Shown piece after piece: positions 16,827-26,378 of a DNA stretch of 64,000 nucleotides (position 1 is its first letter; each line of letters opens with the position of its first letter). The translations under genes and the position numbers were made by a program. This stretch comes from Chthonomonas sp. (GTDB taxonomy: Bacteria; Armatimonadota; Fimbriimonadia; Fimbriimonadales; Fimbriimonadaceae), in NCBI GenBank assembly GCA_016788425.1, contig JAEURQ010000003.1, positions 341,282-405,281 of the forward strand, written 5' to 3'. A model generated the notes under the pieces. It was not told the DNA's origin and made no database searches. It worked only from the letters and a program-made list of their open reading frames with translations.

Positions 16827-17788
16827 GTGAACATCACCATCGGCTTCACAATCTCACCTTGCTTCATCTTGTCATACGCCGCGGGAAGCTCGTCCAGTCG
16901 GATGAAGTCGCTGACGACCTGCTCGGCGCGGATCAGGCCGGGCCGAAGTAAGGTATCTAGGGCCTCGGTGGTGTCGTTCGGGCCGCAACTGTAGCTGGTG
17001 ATGAGTTCCAGGTCGGAAAAGTAGAGGCTGTCAAGAGAGAAGTTGTCGTTATCTCCCAGTCCCAAGGGGCTAAACATCACGATTCTCGCCCCGGGATTTG
17101 CATGCTCTACGGCGGTTTGGAGCGCGGCAACAGTGCCGGGGCAAACGAAGATCACATCAAACTTGCCGCTCACCTCAGTCGGAATTCCTTGGCGAGTCGC
17201 CCACTCTCGGCGGGCCGGACTGAGGTCGGTTCCGACCGCTCCGGGGCAAGCACGGCAATGCAAAAGGCCCATCACGCCGAGCCCGATGACGAGCGTCGGA
17301 TCTGCGGTTGACCACCGCGCGCGGCGACGCGATTTCATGACGCACGCGAGCGGCTCCACCAGCGCGGCGTCCTGCGCCGCGAGGTCATCCACGCGGTGGC
17401 AATCCGCGAGCAAACGCGCTTCGACGGCCACAAATTCGGCCATGCCGCCGGGGTTGAGTTTGGTGGCCCTCCACGTGGGACAATGCACAAACTGCCCGGC
17501 CCGGCACATGTCGCATGCCAGGCAAGGCGCGTGGTGGTGCGGGGCTACGCGGCTGCCGACAGGAAACTCTGCCGCGTCGGATTCGATGACGATGCCCGCG
17601 AGTTCGTGGCCCAAAACATGGGGGATCTTGCGGTCCATGTACCAGGCCATCAGCTCGCCGGAGCACAAACCCGAAGCCTCGGTTCGCAGCAAAAGGCCGC
17701 CCGGCGGACACTCCGGAACCCCGGCGGTCTCGATGGCAATTTGCCCGCCACCTAGGTAGCGGGCAAGTCGTTGAGTGGTCGGTTTCAC
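16823..17788 (-). CDS. Zinc-dependent medium-chain dehydrogenase
   Basis: The 321 residues show the MDR alcohol dehydrogenase plan. The catalytic zinc block is C42 in GLCSGE, with GHE at 60-62. The structural zinc lobe has four cysteines at 89, 92, 95 and 103 (C-x2-C-x2-C-x7-C). The Rossmann motif is GLGVMG. It likely oxidises a sugar alcohol or alcohol with NAD(P). It couples to the cupin gene and lies next to the aldolase gene, which hints at sugar metabolism. The exact substrate is unknown. Confidence 0.88.
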   Translation of the reverse strand: MKPTTQRLARYLGGGQIAIETAGVPECPPGGLLLRTEASGLCSGELMAWYMDRKIPHVLGHELAGIVIESDAAEFPVGSRVAPHHHAPCLACDMCRAGQFVHCPTWRATKLNPGGMAEFVAVEARLLADCHRVDDLAAQDAALVEPLACVMKSRRRARWSTADPTLVIGLGVMGLLHCRACPGAVGTDLSPARREWATRQGIPTEVSGKFDVIFVCPGTVAALQTAVEHANPGARIVMFSPLGLGDNDNFSLDSLYFSDLELITSYSCGPNDTTEALDTLLRPGLIRAEQVVSDFIRLDELPAAYDKMKQGEIVKPMVMFT

Positions 17789-17791
17789 GCC

Positions 17792-18859
17792 TTAGGCGAT
17801 CGTGACTTCATCGCAAAGGTAAACGTCCTGAATCGAATTCAGAATCTTGACGCCTTCTTCGAAGGGGCGCTGGAACGCCTTTCGACCCGAGATGAGGCCC
17901 ATGCCGCCGGCTCGCTTGTTGATGACGGCGGTCATCGCGGCCTCGGCAAAGTCGTTGGCGCCGCTGGCGCCGCCCGAATTGATCAGCCCGGCGCGACCCA
18001 TGTAGCAGTTCAGCACTTGGTAGCGCGTGAGATCAATCGGGTGATCCGTGGTCAGTTCGCTGTAGATGCGCTCATCGAGCTTGCCGTAGCTCGATCCGCC
18101 CGAGTTCAGAGCCTTGTAACCGCCGTTGTTTTCGGGCAGTTTTTGCTTGATAATGTCGGCCTCAATCGTCACGCCAAGGTGGTTCGCTTGGCCGCTGAGG
18201 TCGGCGGAAAGGTGGTAATCCTTGTCCTTTTTGAACTCGTCGTTGCGCAGGTAGCACCAAAGAATCGTGGCCATGCCGAGCTCATGCGCGCGGTGGAATG
18301 CCTCGCTGACCTCGATGATTTGGCGGCCGCTGTTATCGCTGCCAAAGTAGATGGTCGCGCCGATGGCGACGGCACCCATTTCCCAGGCCTGCTCCACTTG
18401 AGCAAACATGATTTGGTCGGCCTTGTTCGGGTAGGTGAGCAGCTCGTTGTGGTTAACCTTCACCACGAACGGAATCTTGTGCGCGTATTTGCGGCTGACC
18501 GATCCGAGAACGCCCAGCGTGGAGGCGACGGCGTTGCAACCGGCCTCGTGAGCAAGCTTGACAATGTTTTCCGGGTCAAAGTAAATCGGATTTTTGGCGA
18601 AGCTGGCGCCGCCCGAGTGCTCGATGCCTTGGTCCACCGGGAAGATGCTCAGGTAGCCCGTGTTTGCGAGGCGACCGGTGCCGAAGAGCTGCTGCATCGC
18701 GCCCATCACGCGCGGCGAACGGTCGGTCGGACAGAAAATGCGGTCCACGAAATCCGGGCCAGGAAGGTGCAAGGTGTCCTTGGGAACCTTGGCCTTATGG
18801 TTCAAAAGGTGATCGGCCTGATCCCCGAGCTGCGAAACAATGCCATCGATGAGCGCCAT
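17792..18859 (-). CDS. fbaB: Fructose-bisphosphate aldolase class I, archaeal/FbaB type
   Basis: The 355 residues match E. coli FbaB along the length: [83 protein letters not shown] and [11 protein letters not shown]. The enzyme cleaves fructose-1,6-bisphosphate through a Schiff-base lysine without metal, and in this group often serves gluconeogenesis. The ATG at 18859 agrees with the known N-terminus; upstream open frame is not homologous. Confidence 0.97.
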   Translation of the reverse strand: MALIDGIVSQLGDQADHLLNHKAKVPKDTLHLPGPDFVDRIFCPTDRSPRVMGAMQQLFGTGRLANTGYLSIFPVDQGIEHSGGASFAKNPIYFDPENIVKLAHEAGCNAVASTLGVLGSVSRKYAHKIPFVVKVNHNELLTYPNKADQIMFAQVEQAWEMGAVAIGATIYFGSDNSGRQIIEVSEAFHRAHELGMATILWCYLRNDEFKKDKDYHLSADLSGQANHLGVTIEADIIKQKLPENNGGYKALNSGGSSYGKLDERIYSELTTDHPIDLTRYQVLNCYMGRAGLINSGGASGANDFAEAAMTAVINKRAGGMGLISGRKAFQRPFEEGVKILNSIQDVYLCDEVTIA

Positions 18860-18881
18860 AGGCGTTAGGGTACCCGGCGGC

Positions 18882-19751
18882 CTAGGCCAGATTCGCGTGC
18901 GCTTCTTCGGCGTTTCGCACAATATCGCCCCAGGCCGACTGCAGATCGCCGAGCAGCGGACTGCGACTGCGCGCCACGCGGAGTCGTTCGAGGTCGATTT
19001 CGGCGACCGCAAGATGTTCATCTTGCAGGGGTGAACTGACCAGCACCTGCCCGTCCGGGTCGCAGATGAGGCTGCCGCCTGGGAATCCTTTGCCGCCTTC
19101 GAACCCGCACAGCGCGGCGTTAGCGGTAAACACATTGTGCTCGGCGCTGATCGCGCTGAGGAGTTGCTCGTACTTGAGCACGTTGCCGGGCTTTTCTCCG
19201 GCGAACCCGCGCGCCGGTGAGGCCGACGGCACCAGGATGACCTGCGCGCCTTTGATCGCGCAGATGGTGCTGCTGATGCTGTGCCACACGTCTTCGCAGA
19301 TCAACAGGCTCATCGGGCCAAAGCGAGTTTCGAAGACCGAAAGTTCGGAGCCGCGCGCGACAAATCGCTCTTCGTCGAACACACCGTACGTGGGCAAGAA
19401 GAACTTGCGATAGCAGTGAACGAGCACTAGTCCGGCGCTCGACCAGTTGAAGTAGGCGGCAGAATTGTATAAGTTGCCAGACTCAATCTCATAGAATCCT
19501 ACGGCAAAGTCAATCTCCCGGGCCAATTTTCCCAGGCGAGCGTGAAGTTCTTGCGTAAGGGCCTCGGTGGTGAGCGCGCATTCCAGAACGCCGCCTTCGA
19601 GGAAGTAGCCGGTCACGGCGGACTCGGGGAAAAGCACCACATCAATGCTCTCGCCGGCGGCTTGCTCCAAAAATCCCGCGATTCGGTCGAGATTCGCGGC
19701 GACATTTTTCTTAAACGGCGAAAACTGCGCAGTCGCGAGCTGAAACTTCAC
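18882..19751 (-). CDS. Carbon-nitrogen hydrolase (nitrilase superfamily)
   Basis: The 289 residues hold the Glu-Lys-Cys triad: E43 in FPESAV, K116 in YRKFFLP and C152 in LLICEDVWH. The CEDVWH wording is close to glutamine-amidase domains of NAD synthetases and related stand-alone amidases. The protein is cytoplasmic and hydrolyses an amide or nitrile. It sits 22 bases upstream of fbaB on the same strand. No NAD synthetase gene is adjacent. Confidence 0.92.
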   Translation of the reverse strand: MKFQLATAQFSPFKKNVAANLDRIAGFLEQAAGESIDVVLFPESAVTGYFLEGGVLECALTTEALTQELHARLGKLAREIDFAVGFYEIESGNLYNSAAYFNWSSAGLVLVHCYRKFFLPTYGVFDEERFVARGSELSVFETRFGPMSLLICEDVWHSISSTICAIKGAQVILVPSASPARGFAGEKPGNVLKYEQLLSAISAEHNVFTANAALCGFEGGKGFPGGSLICDPDGQVLVSSPLQDEHLAVAEIDLERLRVARSRSPLLGDLQSAWGDIVRNAEEAHANLA

Positions 19752-19776
19752 GAGTTCAGTGTACCGGTTGAACGAG

Positions 19777-21963
19777 TTAGCCGAGACGCAGCGGAGATTC
19801 GCGAATGACCAGCCCGGCGGGGATGACCTCGTGCGCGGTGAGTTCGCGAATGAGCGAGACCGGCGAGCCGGTTTGATTGTCCAAGTCCGTGGTGCCGATG
19901 TTGATGATCAGGCCGCGCTTGGCGCGAGTGAACGCGACGTAGTGCGTGCGCGAGTTCTCGGCGATTTCCTCGCGAGCTTTGAGGAATTGCAGGAACGAGC
20001 TCGGCCAACTTTTGGGGAACTGCGGCGCGATGCAAGCCAGGCTCGACGGGCGGTGAACTACTAAGCCGCGGTTGCGGTGCGGCGGGCCCTTTTCGCTCGC
20101 CAGAATCGTAACCGGAAACTCAAGACCCTTCGCCCCGTGCACGGTCATCACTTTCACGACGGGGTCCTGCAGGCTCACGGTTTGGGCTTGGCCTTCGCGG
20201 TCGTCGTCCCACTGTGCGTGGCGGATGAACTCGGCGAAATCGGTCGGACGCAGGTGCGCGTACTGAGCCGCTCGCTCCAACAGCTTGCGCAGGTTGGCCA
20301 TGTTTTGGAACCTATTCGTCATCCGTGCAACCGCTTGCATAAGTTGCGACCGTTCCATAACACTGCTCAACGCTTCCCATGCGGAGAGCCGGTCACCGTT
20401 GGTGCTGAGGTCCTCGAACCAACCCAAAAAGTGGGCGATCATCGCCTGCTCTTCGGGCGGCAGATCGGCGGGCGGTTCGTGCAAGGCGTTCCAAAGATCG
20501 CCGGTCGCTTGCAGCAGCAACACCGCGTCGAGCGAGAGCCCGACGATCGGCGATCGCAGGACGGCAAACAGGCGGAACTCGTGGCGCGGATTGCCGATGA
20601 GTTCAAGCAAGTTCGCCGCGTCGCGAATCAGGGGCACGCTATGGAACTTGCGCCCGCCGATCACCCCGGCGGGAATGCCGAGCGCCTGCAATGCGTCGGC
20701 GATCGGCTTGGAATCCGAGTGCTGCCAAACCAAAATCGCGACGTCGCCGGGCGGAACATTCTTTTCCAGCAAGTACGTTTCGACGAACGCGGCCAAGCGC
20801 TTGGGTTCTTTGGCCGGATTGCCCGCCGCCCAAAGCTCCACACCCGAGTAGTTGGTCACCTCGTCTAAGTCAAATCCGACCATTGATTCGTCGGGGAGCG
20901 CTTGGCCGAGGTTGTCGCGGACGAACTGGAGGATTCCTGGCTCGCTGGTGCGATGATTCTTGTGGAGCTGCAGCACGGGCAAGCTCGCGAGCCGGTCGCT
21001 AAAGAGGCGCGGGGCCGCTCCGCGGAACCCATAAATGCTCTGCTTGATGTCGCCGACGAGCATTTCTTGTGGAATCTGCAGGGCGTTAATCAGCTCATAT
21101 TGGTAGTCGTTGAGGTCTTGCGCTTCGTCCACGAGCATCGCCGCAAACTGCTTGCGCAAACGGTTGCGCGCGTCTTCGTTTTCTTGCACCAGGTTGACCG
21201 CCAGGCGAGCGATCTCGAGAAAGTCAAACTCTTGCCGGCGCATCATCTCTTCTTGGCAAATGGCGATCGCTTCTTGAGCCATGGTTTCAAGCTGACATTG
21301 CATGGCGAGGGTTTCGTCGCCGGGCGCGCCACCCTTAGGAATCCACCCCCGGGTTTTGCCCTCCATCAGCATCGGCAACATGGCCGGATCTTCGGTCTCA
21401 ATCAGCTGGTAGTACTGTTGCGCAAGCCCTTGCGCAGTCAGTTCTCGGATCGGCAGCGGACGTTCGCGTCGAAACTGGATCAGCCTCAGCAAGTCGGATT
21501 GCAAGTAGTCGGGTTGATCGAGATAAAGCTCTTGCAGCTTTTGCCCAAGTTGATCCTCAGCCAACGCCGAATCCAGTACCCGTTGAGCGGCATCGCGAAA
21601 CACGCTGTGGTTGCCGGGCAGGAGCGAAATGCCGATATCCACGCCGGCGTCGAGCGCGTTGGTTTGCAGAATCTGGCGGCAAAAGCTGTCCAGAGTCTGG
21701 ATCGGCCCAACTTCGGCAGCCTGAGCATCGGCGATACGCCCCAGATCGCGCAGGCGGCTGGTGATCCGGGCCTTCATTTCCGCGGCGGACTCGATCGTAA
21801 ACGAGATGGTCAGAATCTGGTGCGGGCTCAGCCCCTGATCCACCACGTGGCGGATGTAGCGCTCGGTGAGCACCCGCGTTTTGCCGGATCCGGCTGAGGC
21901 CGCGATGGTGAACCGCGGCTCGGTGCACTCGACGGCGAGCTGCTGTTCTTCAGTCAGTTTCAT
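19777..21963 (-). CDS. UvrD/AddA-like superfamily I DNA helicase
   Basis: The 728 residues begin KLTEEQQLAVE and Walker A AASAGSGKTR (21-30). Further helicase motifs are TISFTIESAAEMKAR, MLVDEAQDLNDYQ, GDIKQSIYGFRGA and, late, VMTVHGAKGLEFPV and YVAFTRAKRGL. This is the ATPase motor of an AddAB/RecBCD-like end-processing complex. It ends right after motif VI, so the AddA C-terminal nuclease domain is missing. The start is chosen at ATG 21963 because CCTCC on the plus strand (21970-21974) gives a GGAGG six bases away. It overlaps the AddB-like gene by 14 bases. Confidence 0.88.
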   Translation of the reverse strand: MKLTEEQQLAVECTEPRFTIAASAGSGKTRVLTERYIRHVVDQGLSPHQILTISFTIESAAEMKARITSRLRDLGRIADAQAAEVGPIQTLDSFCRQILQTNALDAGVDIGISLLPGNHSVFRDAAQRVLDSALAEDQLGQKLQELYLDQPDYLQSDLLRLIQFRRERPLPIRELTAQGLAQQYYQLIETEDPAMLPMLMEGKTRGWIPKGGAPGDETLAMQCQLETMAQEAIAICQEEMMRRQEFDFLEIARLAVNLVQENEDARNRLRKQFAAMLVDEAQDLNDYQYELINALQIPQEMLVGDIKQSIYGFRGAAPRLFSDRLASLPVLQLHKNHRTSEPGILQFVRDNLGQALPDESMVGFDLDEVTNYSGVELWAAGNPAKEPKRLAAFVETYLLEKNVPPGDVAILVWQHSDSKPIADALQALGIPAGVIGGRKFHSVPLIRDAANLLELIGNPRHEFRLFAVLRSPIVGLSLDAVLLLQATGDLWNALHEPPADLPPEEQAMIAHFLGWFEDLSTNGDRLSAWEALSSVMERSQLMQAVARMTNRFQNMANLRKLLERAAQYAHLRPTDFAEFIRHAQWDDDREGQAQTVSLQDPVVKVMTVHGAKGLEFPVTILASEKGPPHRNRGLVVHRPSSLACIAPQFPKSWPSSFLQFLKAREEIAENSRTHYVAFTRAKRGLIINIGTTDLDNQTGSPVSLIRELTAHEVIPAGLVIRESPLRLG

Positions 21964-24694
21964 CGGCGTCCTCCGAGTCGGTGAGGTCATTCACGCGGCA
22001 AAGATCGGCGAAGTGGCACTGGCGGCAGTAGGTTCCGGGCTGCACTTGCATGCGGTTTTGGGCGAGCTTTTCCATGCTTTCGCGCAGGGCGCTGGCAAAC
22101 CATTCGGGGTCGTCTTCGGCGGCGGGCCCGAACAGCCGCTCAACTTCCTTGCCGGGGAAGTTGCGCCGAAGTTTGGGTTCCAAACCGACCTTGATGAGTT
22201 CGAGTCCGTTCGAGCGGGTCGGCACAAACACGAGGCCCCGCTTTTTTTGCAGCCCGGCCAGGGCGAAGGCCGCGGCGATGGCGAGCTCCGGCTCCTCGGG
22301 TTTGAGTTGGTAGATGCCGGTGCCGACCAGGAACACCGTCGGAATCTGGTTTTCAACTCCGTCGGCGATGCGGCCGTAGCCTTCTATGCGCAGGTACACC
22401 GGGAAACGCTGTCCGCCGGCCGGGACGCGAACGGTCACGATTTTGCTGATCGGGTCCATGGACATGGTTTCGTCGGGCACGAAATCGAGCTTGTCCAAGG
22501 CGAAACCCAGCTTTTGCGTGAGGCTGCTGGCGCGGGTTTCGATGGTGTTTTCCACCATTTGGATAGTCCACGGCTCCATGTCCCAGCTCAGCTTGGTGAG
22601 TTCTTGTTGAAGGTTCTGCGCGAAATGGTTTGCGAGATCGGCGGTCTCGATTCCCACGTAACTGAAGGAGTCGGGCGCGTATCTTAACCGAACGGTTGGC
22701 GACGTTTCGCGCGGGGTTTTCACCTCCAGCAAGTCGCGGATGGTTGCGTGAAAGGCGCACTGCTGCACCGTGTGGAGCGCGCGCAGGGGAATGGGTTTTT
22801 CGAGGCGCGGGCGGATGGCGAGGAGGTTGCGGAGTTCCCGAACTTCGCTGGGCACTGTGGCGGTGGGTTCCTCCGCAAGAAGGTCCGCGAGCTGCGCATC
22901 CATTTGCGAGAGGCATTCGTCGCGTGGGGGCGTGTATTCGGTAACCCCGACCCGCCGCGTCGGCCAAGTCGCCCCCGTGACCCGCTCGATTTCGGCCAGG
23001 AAGAACGATCGTACTTGGCGCGAGGAGCCTATGGTTTCGGGCCAAATGAAGCAGATGGACTTGCGGGCCGCCGCGCAAAGCAAGCGAAACTTCTGCCGTT
23101 CGGCCAGCACCCGGTCCTCCATTTGCGGCAGCCGCGGCCGGTCGGGATAGGTCTCGGCGAGCCACGCCCGATCTTCGTCCAGCAGAATCGGATCCTCCGA
23201 AACCGGCCGCGGGATGCTGCGCTCTCGCGCGCCCAGAATCAGGACATGCGAATAACTCACCATTTGGTCAACATTGGTGATGACGGGAACGCCGCCGGGC
23301 GTCCGGCCCGGCAGCACGACGTCACCGCCTTCCCAAAGTTTGCCGGCGAGGGCCACAAAATCGCGGAAGGTCAGCAGCTGCGTTCCTTCGCGGTCGCGCA
23401 CCGAGGCGGAATCCACGATCGTGCGATGCAAAGCCTGGCGCGTGCGAAGGTCGCGCTCGTTGGTGGGACAATCTGTCTCGGCGACGGCGGCGATAAAGCG
23501 CTCGTTTTTGAGGAGTTCGTCAAGGTGGCGCGACCACGCGCGCACCGTGCGCGACTCGCGCAGGGCCTCAGTCCGCCAATCGCGGAGCATTGTGAACCAA
23601 ATGGTGAGATCGTCATCGGGTGGCACCGCGATTTGATCCATGGACGTGTGGCCCTGCTGCAGTTCACCGCGCACCCAAGCGGCGATGATGTCGCGTTGCT
23701 CCATGCTGAAGCCCCAATACGACCAATTTGCCAGGCGAATGAGCCCGCGGAGGCTGCGCCGGGCAAGGACATCGAGCATTTCGAGCACAAACTGCGCGAA
23801 GGGGATGGTCGAGAGTTGCGCGCGCGGCCCCCAGGAAATCGGGACGCCGTGCGAGTTGGCAGCGTGCTGCAATAGCGCGCCCTGCTCGTTGGGTTGCGGC
23901 AAGTAGATCGCAACGTCGTGCGGCATCACCCCCTCGGCCAGGTGACGATTGACCTCGCGGATGCACCACTCGGCCTCGGCAAACGAATCCGCGACGCGGA
24001 TCTCGCTGAACTCCACTGAGGCGGGCGCATGATTGGTCGAAAAGAGGTTCCCGACCCAATGATCGCCGGCCGCCATGTCCGACCGCAACACCCGAATGGG
24101 AGTGCCGCCCTTGGTGAGCCATTCGAAAAAGAGCTCGGCGCGCGGGCTTTCGTCGAGCCCCGGCAGCACGACGATGTCGCCGAGGTGGCCGATGCACATG
24201 GGCTCAAGGTCCAGAACATATTCCAGCCGATCGGCCAAAAACTCCTGCTTGCCTTCGTAAATGATCTGCTGCGCGCGCGCCCACACCCGCGCCACGCGTT
24301 GCATCCTCGCCGAGGCCCCCTCATGTTGGAAGTCATCCACTCGCAGCAGGTGGCTGTGGCACTCTTCGATCATTTGGCGGATCGCACCATGGATTCCGCC
24401 GAGCCTTGCCCAGCAGATGCTCGGGTCTTCGTCGGCGAGTTCGTGCGCGGCGAGTTCGAGCGCCGCCTCCACCTCGCCCGGCCGCGCCACACGGGGCGAG
24501 ACGATGAGCGACATGCTGAGCGCAATATCCACCAACTGGGTCCACACGCCGAATTCGAACTCGCCGGTCAGCACATCGCGAAACGCCTTCAGTCGCATGG
24601 GGCTGAGCGCGGTGAGGAACGCCGGCTGGGCCACCTGCGAGTTGATGTACTCGCAGACGGCGTCGCCGGTCGGTGGAAGTCGAATCTCGTTCAA
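21950..24694 (-). CDS. AddB-like protein with C-terminal iron-sulfur nuclease-type domain
   Basis: The 914-residue protein is translated just before the AddA-like helicase. Its C-terminal part (about 660-905) has the Cas4/AddB layout: a first Cys in VQQCAF and the trio TYCRQCHFADLC near residue 890, the four iron-sulfur ligands. Between them, where a PD-(D/E)XK site should read D-x-K, it reads VFLVGTGIYQLKP, and the preceding RID element is GRIADGV. The catalytic Asp/Lys thus appear lost. A likely role is a DNA-end-binding partner of the helicase with dead or altered nuclease. No complete Walker A is seen in its N-terminal half. Confidence 0.75.
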   Translation of the reverse strand: MNEIRLPPTGDAVCEYINSQVAQPAFLTALSPMRLKAFRDVLTGEFEFGVWTQLVDIALSMSLIVSPRVARPGEVEAALELAAHELADEDPSICWARLGGIHGAIRQMIEECHSHLLRVDDFQHEGASARMQRVARVWARAQQIIYEGKQEFLADRLEYVLDLEPMCIGHLGDIVVLPGLDESPRAELFFEWLTKGGTPIRVLRSDMAAGDHWVGNLFSTNHAPASVEFSEIRVADSFAEAEWCIREVNRHLAEGVMPHDVAIYLPQPNEQGALLQHAANSHGVPISWGPRAQLSTIPFAQFVLEMLDVLARRSLRGLIRLANWSYWGFSMEQRDIIAAWVRGELQQGHTSMDQIAVPPDDDLTIWFTMLRDWRTEALRESRTVRAWSRHLDELLKNERFIAAVAETDCPTNERDLRTRQALHRTIVDSASVRDREGTQLLTFRDFVALAGKLWEGGDVVLPGRTPGGVPVITNVDQMVSYSHVLILGARERSIPRPVSEDPILLDEDRAWLAETYPDRPRLPQMEDRVLAERQKFRLLCAAARKSICFIWPETIGSSRQVRSFFLAEIERVTGATWPTRRVGVTEYTPPRDECLSQMDAQLADLLAEEPTATVPSEVRELRNLLAIRPRLEKPIPLRALHTVQQCAFHATIRDLLEVKTPRETSPTVRLRYAPDSFSYVGIETADLANHFAQNLQQELTKLSWDMEPWTIQMVENTIETRASSLTQKLGFALDKLDFVPDETMSMDPISKIVTVRVPAGGQRFPVYLRIEGYGRIADGVENQIPTVFLVGTGIYQLKPEEPELAIAAAFALAGLQKKRGLVFVPTRSNGLELIKVGLEPKLRRNFPGKEVERLFGPAAEDDPEWFASALRESMEKLAQNRMQVQPGTYCRQCHFADLCRVNDLTDSEDADETD

Positions 24695-24712
24695 GCGATG
24701 TAGAATTGGCGC

Positions 24713-25345
24713 ATGGATCGGTCGCCCCGCGTGTGGACTGGCTGGACAAAGTTCCTGGGGAACGCTGTCCCCGGCCTGTTCTGCTTACCTCTCCTCGTTG
24801 CGGGCATCCTTCACTTTAACCCGCAAAAGCCATTTTCGGGCTGGCCCATTTACATGATACTGTTTGTCATCGTGGGTTGGTTCGCGGTGAGCCTGTTTGG
24901 GTTCTGGAACAACGACGGCTTGCGACAAGGGGTCGCTCGACAAGTGGACCGCCGTTATCCACCAAATGGTGAAAAACCAGTCGATCGCCATTTTGTCGGC
25001 GTGGCGAGGCCTAGCTACCGCAATATTCTCGACCCCCACGAGGATGTTGGATTCTTGTTGATGCACGATGACCGACTGCAGTTTGTCGGCGATCAGCTCG
25101 ATTTGGAGTTTCCTTGGACCACATTTTCCAGCGTGCGCGGTCGGGCGAACACGCACACGTGGCTGGGGTTGGGGCGCTGGATTTCGTTAGAGGGCACCGG
25201 CCCCGACGACCTGCCGATTCGCCTGATGATTGAGCCGCGCGAGCGCAATTTTATCCCAGCAAACTGGTCTGTCAACCGCAAGTTGCGGGCAGAGATCGCC
25301 TCGCGATTGGACGCTCAAAAGAAGGTAGATTCAAGCGGTGCTTAG
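24713..25345 (+). CDS. Two-span membrane protein of unknown function
   Basis: The 210 residues have two membrane spans (about 15-33 and 46-64) and a soluble C-terminal domain with several Trp and His residues (for example WTTFSSVRGRANTHTWLGLGRW). I do not recognise a family. It is divergent from the AddB-like gene (18-base gap) and its end overlaps the epimerase gene by 8 bases, so it may belong to the same transcript as the next two genes. Confidence 0.7.
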   Translation: MDRSPRVWTGWTKFLGNAVPGLFCLPLLVAGILHFNPQKPFSGWPIYMILFVIVGWFAVSLFGFWNNDGLRQGVARQVDRRYPPNGEKPVDRHFVGVARPSYRNILDPHEDVGFLLMHDDRLQFVGDQLDLEFPWTTFSSVRGRANTHTWLGLGRWISLEGTGPDDLPIRLMIEPRERNFIPANWSVNRKLRAEIASRLDAQKKVDSSGA

Positions 25346-26378
25346 CTTCCGATTTCAGACCGTTCGCCTAGAAAAGCGCTATCCGCTCGTTATTAGCCGG
25401 GGCATCAGCACGGGCTCCAACAACCTGTTCGTCTTTGCCGCGGCCGACGGCCATGAGGGTGTGGGTGAGTGCGCGCCCGGCACGGGTTTTGACGACACGC
25501 TGGCCCCGATCGCGCAGACTCAGCTTCAGGCGCTCGTGGATTCGGACATCAGCGATCTGAGCATCACGGAGATTTACGCGCGCGCCACCGAGCGCGAGAT
25601 CGATGCGTCAGCGTTGGCCGCGTTAGACGTGGCTCTTTGGGACTTGCTCGCCAAGCGCGCCGGGATGCCGCTGTTTCAACTTCTTGGCCTCAGTCGCCGG
25701 TCGGTCGCGACATCGGTGACCATCGGCATTAACCCGGTTGACGTGATCCGAGAGCGGGTGCCTGAGATTTTGGCCCGCACCGGAGGGAAGTTCCTCAAGA
25801 TCAAGCTGGGTTCGCCGGACGGCATCGAGCGCGACCAGGAAAACTATCTGGCCGCTCAGGAATCTTCGGCAAGTTTCGGCGTTGGCTTGCGGGTGGACGC
25901 CAACGGCGGGTGGGATGTGGCGACGGCCCAGGCGATGATTCCGTGGCTCGCGGAGCGCGGCTGCGATTACGTTGAGCAACCGCTTGCACGCGGCAACGAG
26001 GACGGGTTGCCGCATCTCTTTGCGGGTCGCAAGCTGCCGATATTCTGCGATGAATCGATACGGGTGGCGAGCGACGTCGTGAAGTTACGCGACTGCGTGG
26101 ACGGAGTGAACTTGAAACTGATGAAGACGGGCGGTATTACCGAAGCCCTGCGACTGGTTTCGACCGCGCGGGCTTGCGGGTTACAGACCATGATCGGTTG
26201 CATGGGCGAGTCGAGCGTGGCCATTAGCGCCGGGGCCGCCTTAGGCGCGCTCTTCGATCACATCGATTTGGATAGCCAGTTGAACCTGAATCCTGACCCC
26301 GCAACGGGGGCCGAAATGATCAATGGCGTGGTGACTCCGCCGCTGACGCCAGGCCATGGAGGCGCGCTCCGTGATTAA
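25338..26378 (+). CDS. dgcA: Enolase-superfamily racemase/epimerase (DgcA-like)
   Basis: The 346 residues follow the muconate-lactonizing/Ala-Glu epimerase plan: the KIKLG block carries the KxK base, DANGGW supplies the first metal Asp, EQPLARG the Glu, CDESIR the last Asp, and NLKLMKTGGI the opposite base. Family members epimerise dipeptides or racemise N-acyl amino acids. Since the next gene is a DUF1611 protein, the pair matches the DgcA/DgcN route in which DgcN N-acetylates D-glutamate and DgcA racemises it. The start is GTG at 25338, overlapping the preceding stop. Dipeptide epimerase remains an alternative. Confidence 0.85.
   Translation: MLSFRFQTVRLEKRYPLVISRGISTGSNNLFVFAAADGHEGVGECAPGTGFDDTLAPIAQTQLQALVDSDISDLSITEIYARATEREIDASALAALDVALWDLLAKRAGMPLFQLLGLSRRSVATSVTIGINPVDVIRERVPEILARTGGKFLKIKLGSPDGIERDQENYLAAQESSASFGVGLRVDANGGWDVATAQAMIPWLAERGCDYVEQPLARGNEDGLPHLFAGRKLPIFCDESIRVASDVVKLRDCVDGVNLKLMKTGGITEALRLVSTARACGLQTMIGCMGESSVAISAGAALGALFDHIDLDSQLNLNPDPATGAEMINGVVTPPLTPGHGGALRD

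Noticed and set aside
20902-21897. Long plus-strand open frame opposite the AddA-like gene
   Set aside because: It is antisense to clear helicase motifs and has no recognisable domain. High G+C produces such frames throughout the window.
24954-24962. DnaA-box-like TTATCCACC
   Set aside because: It lies inside a coding region as a single copy, with no cluster or A+T-rich element.
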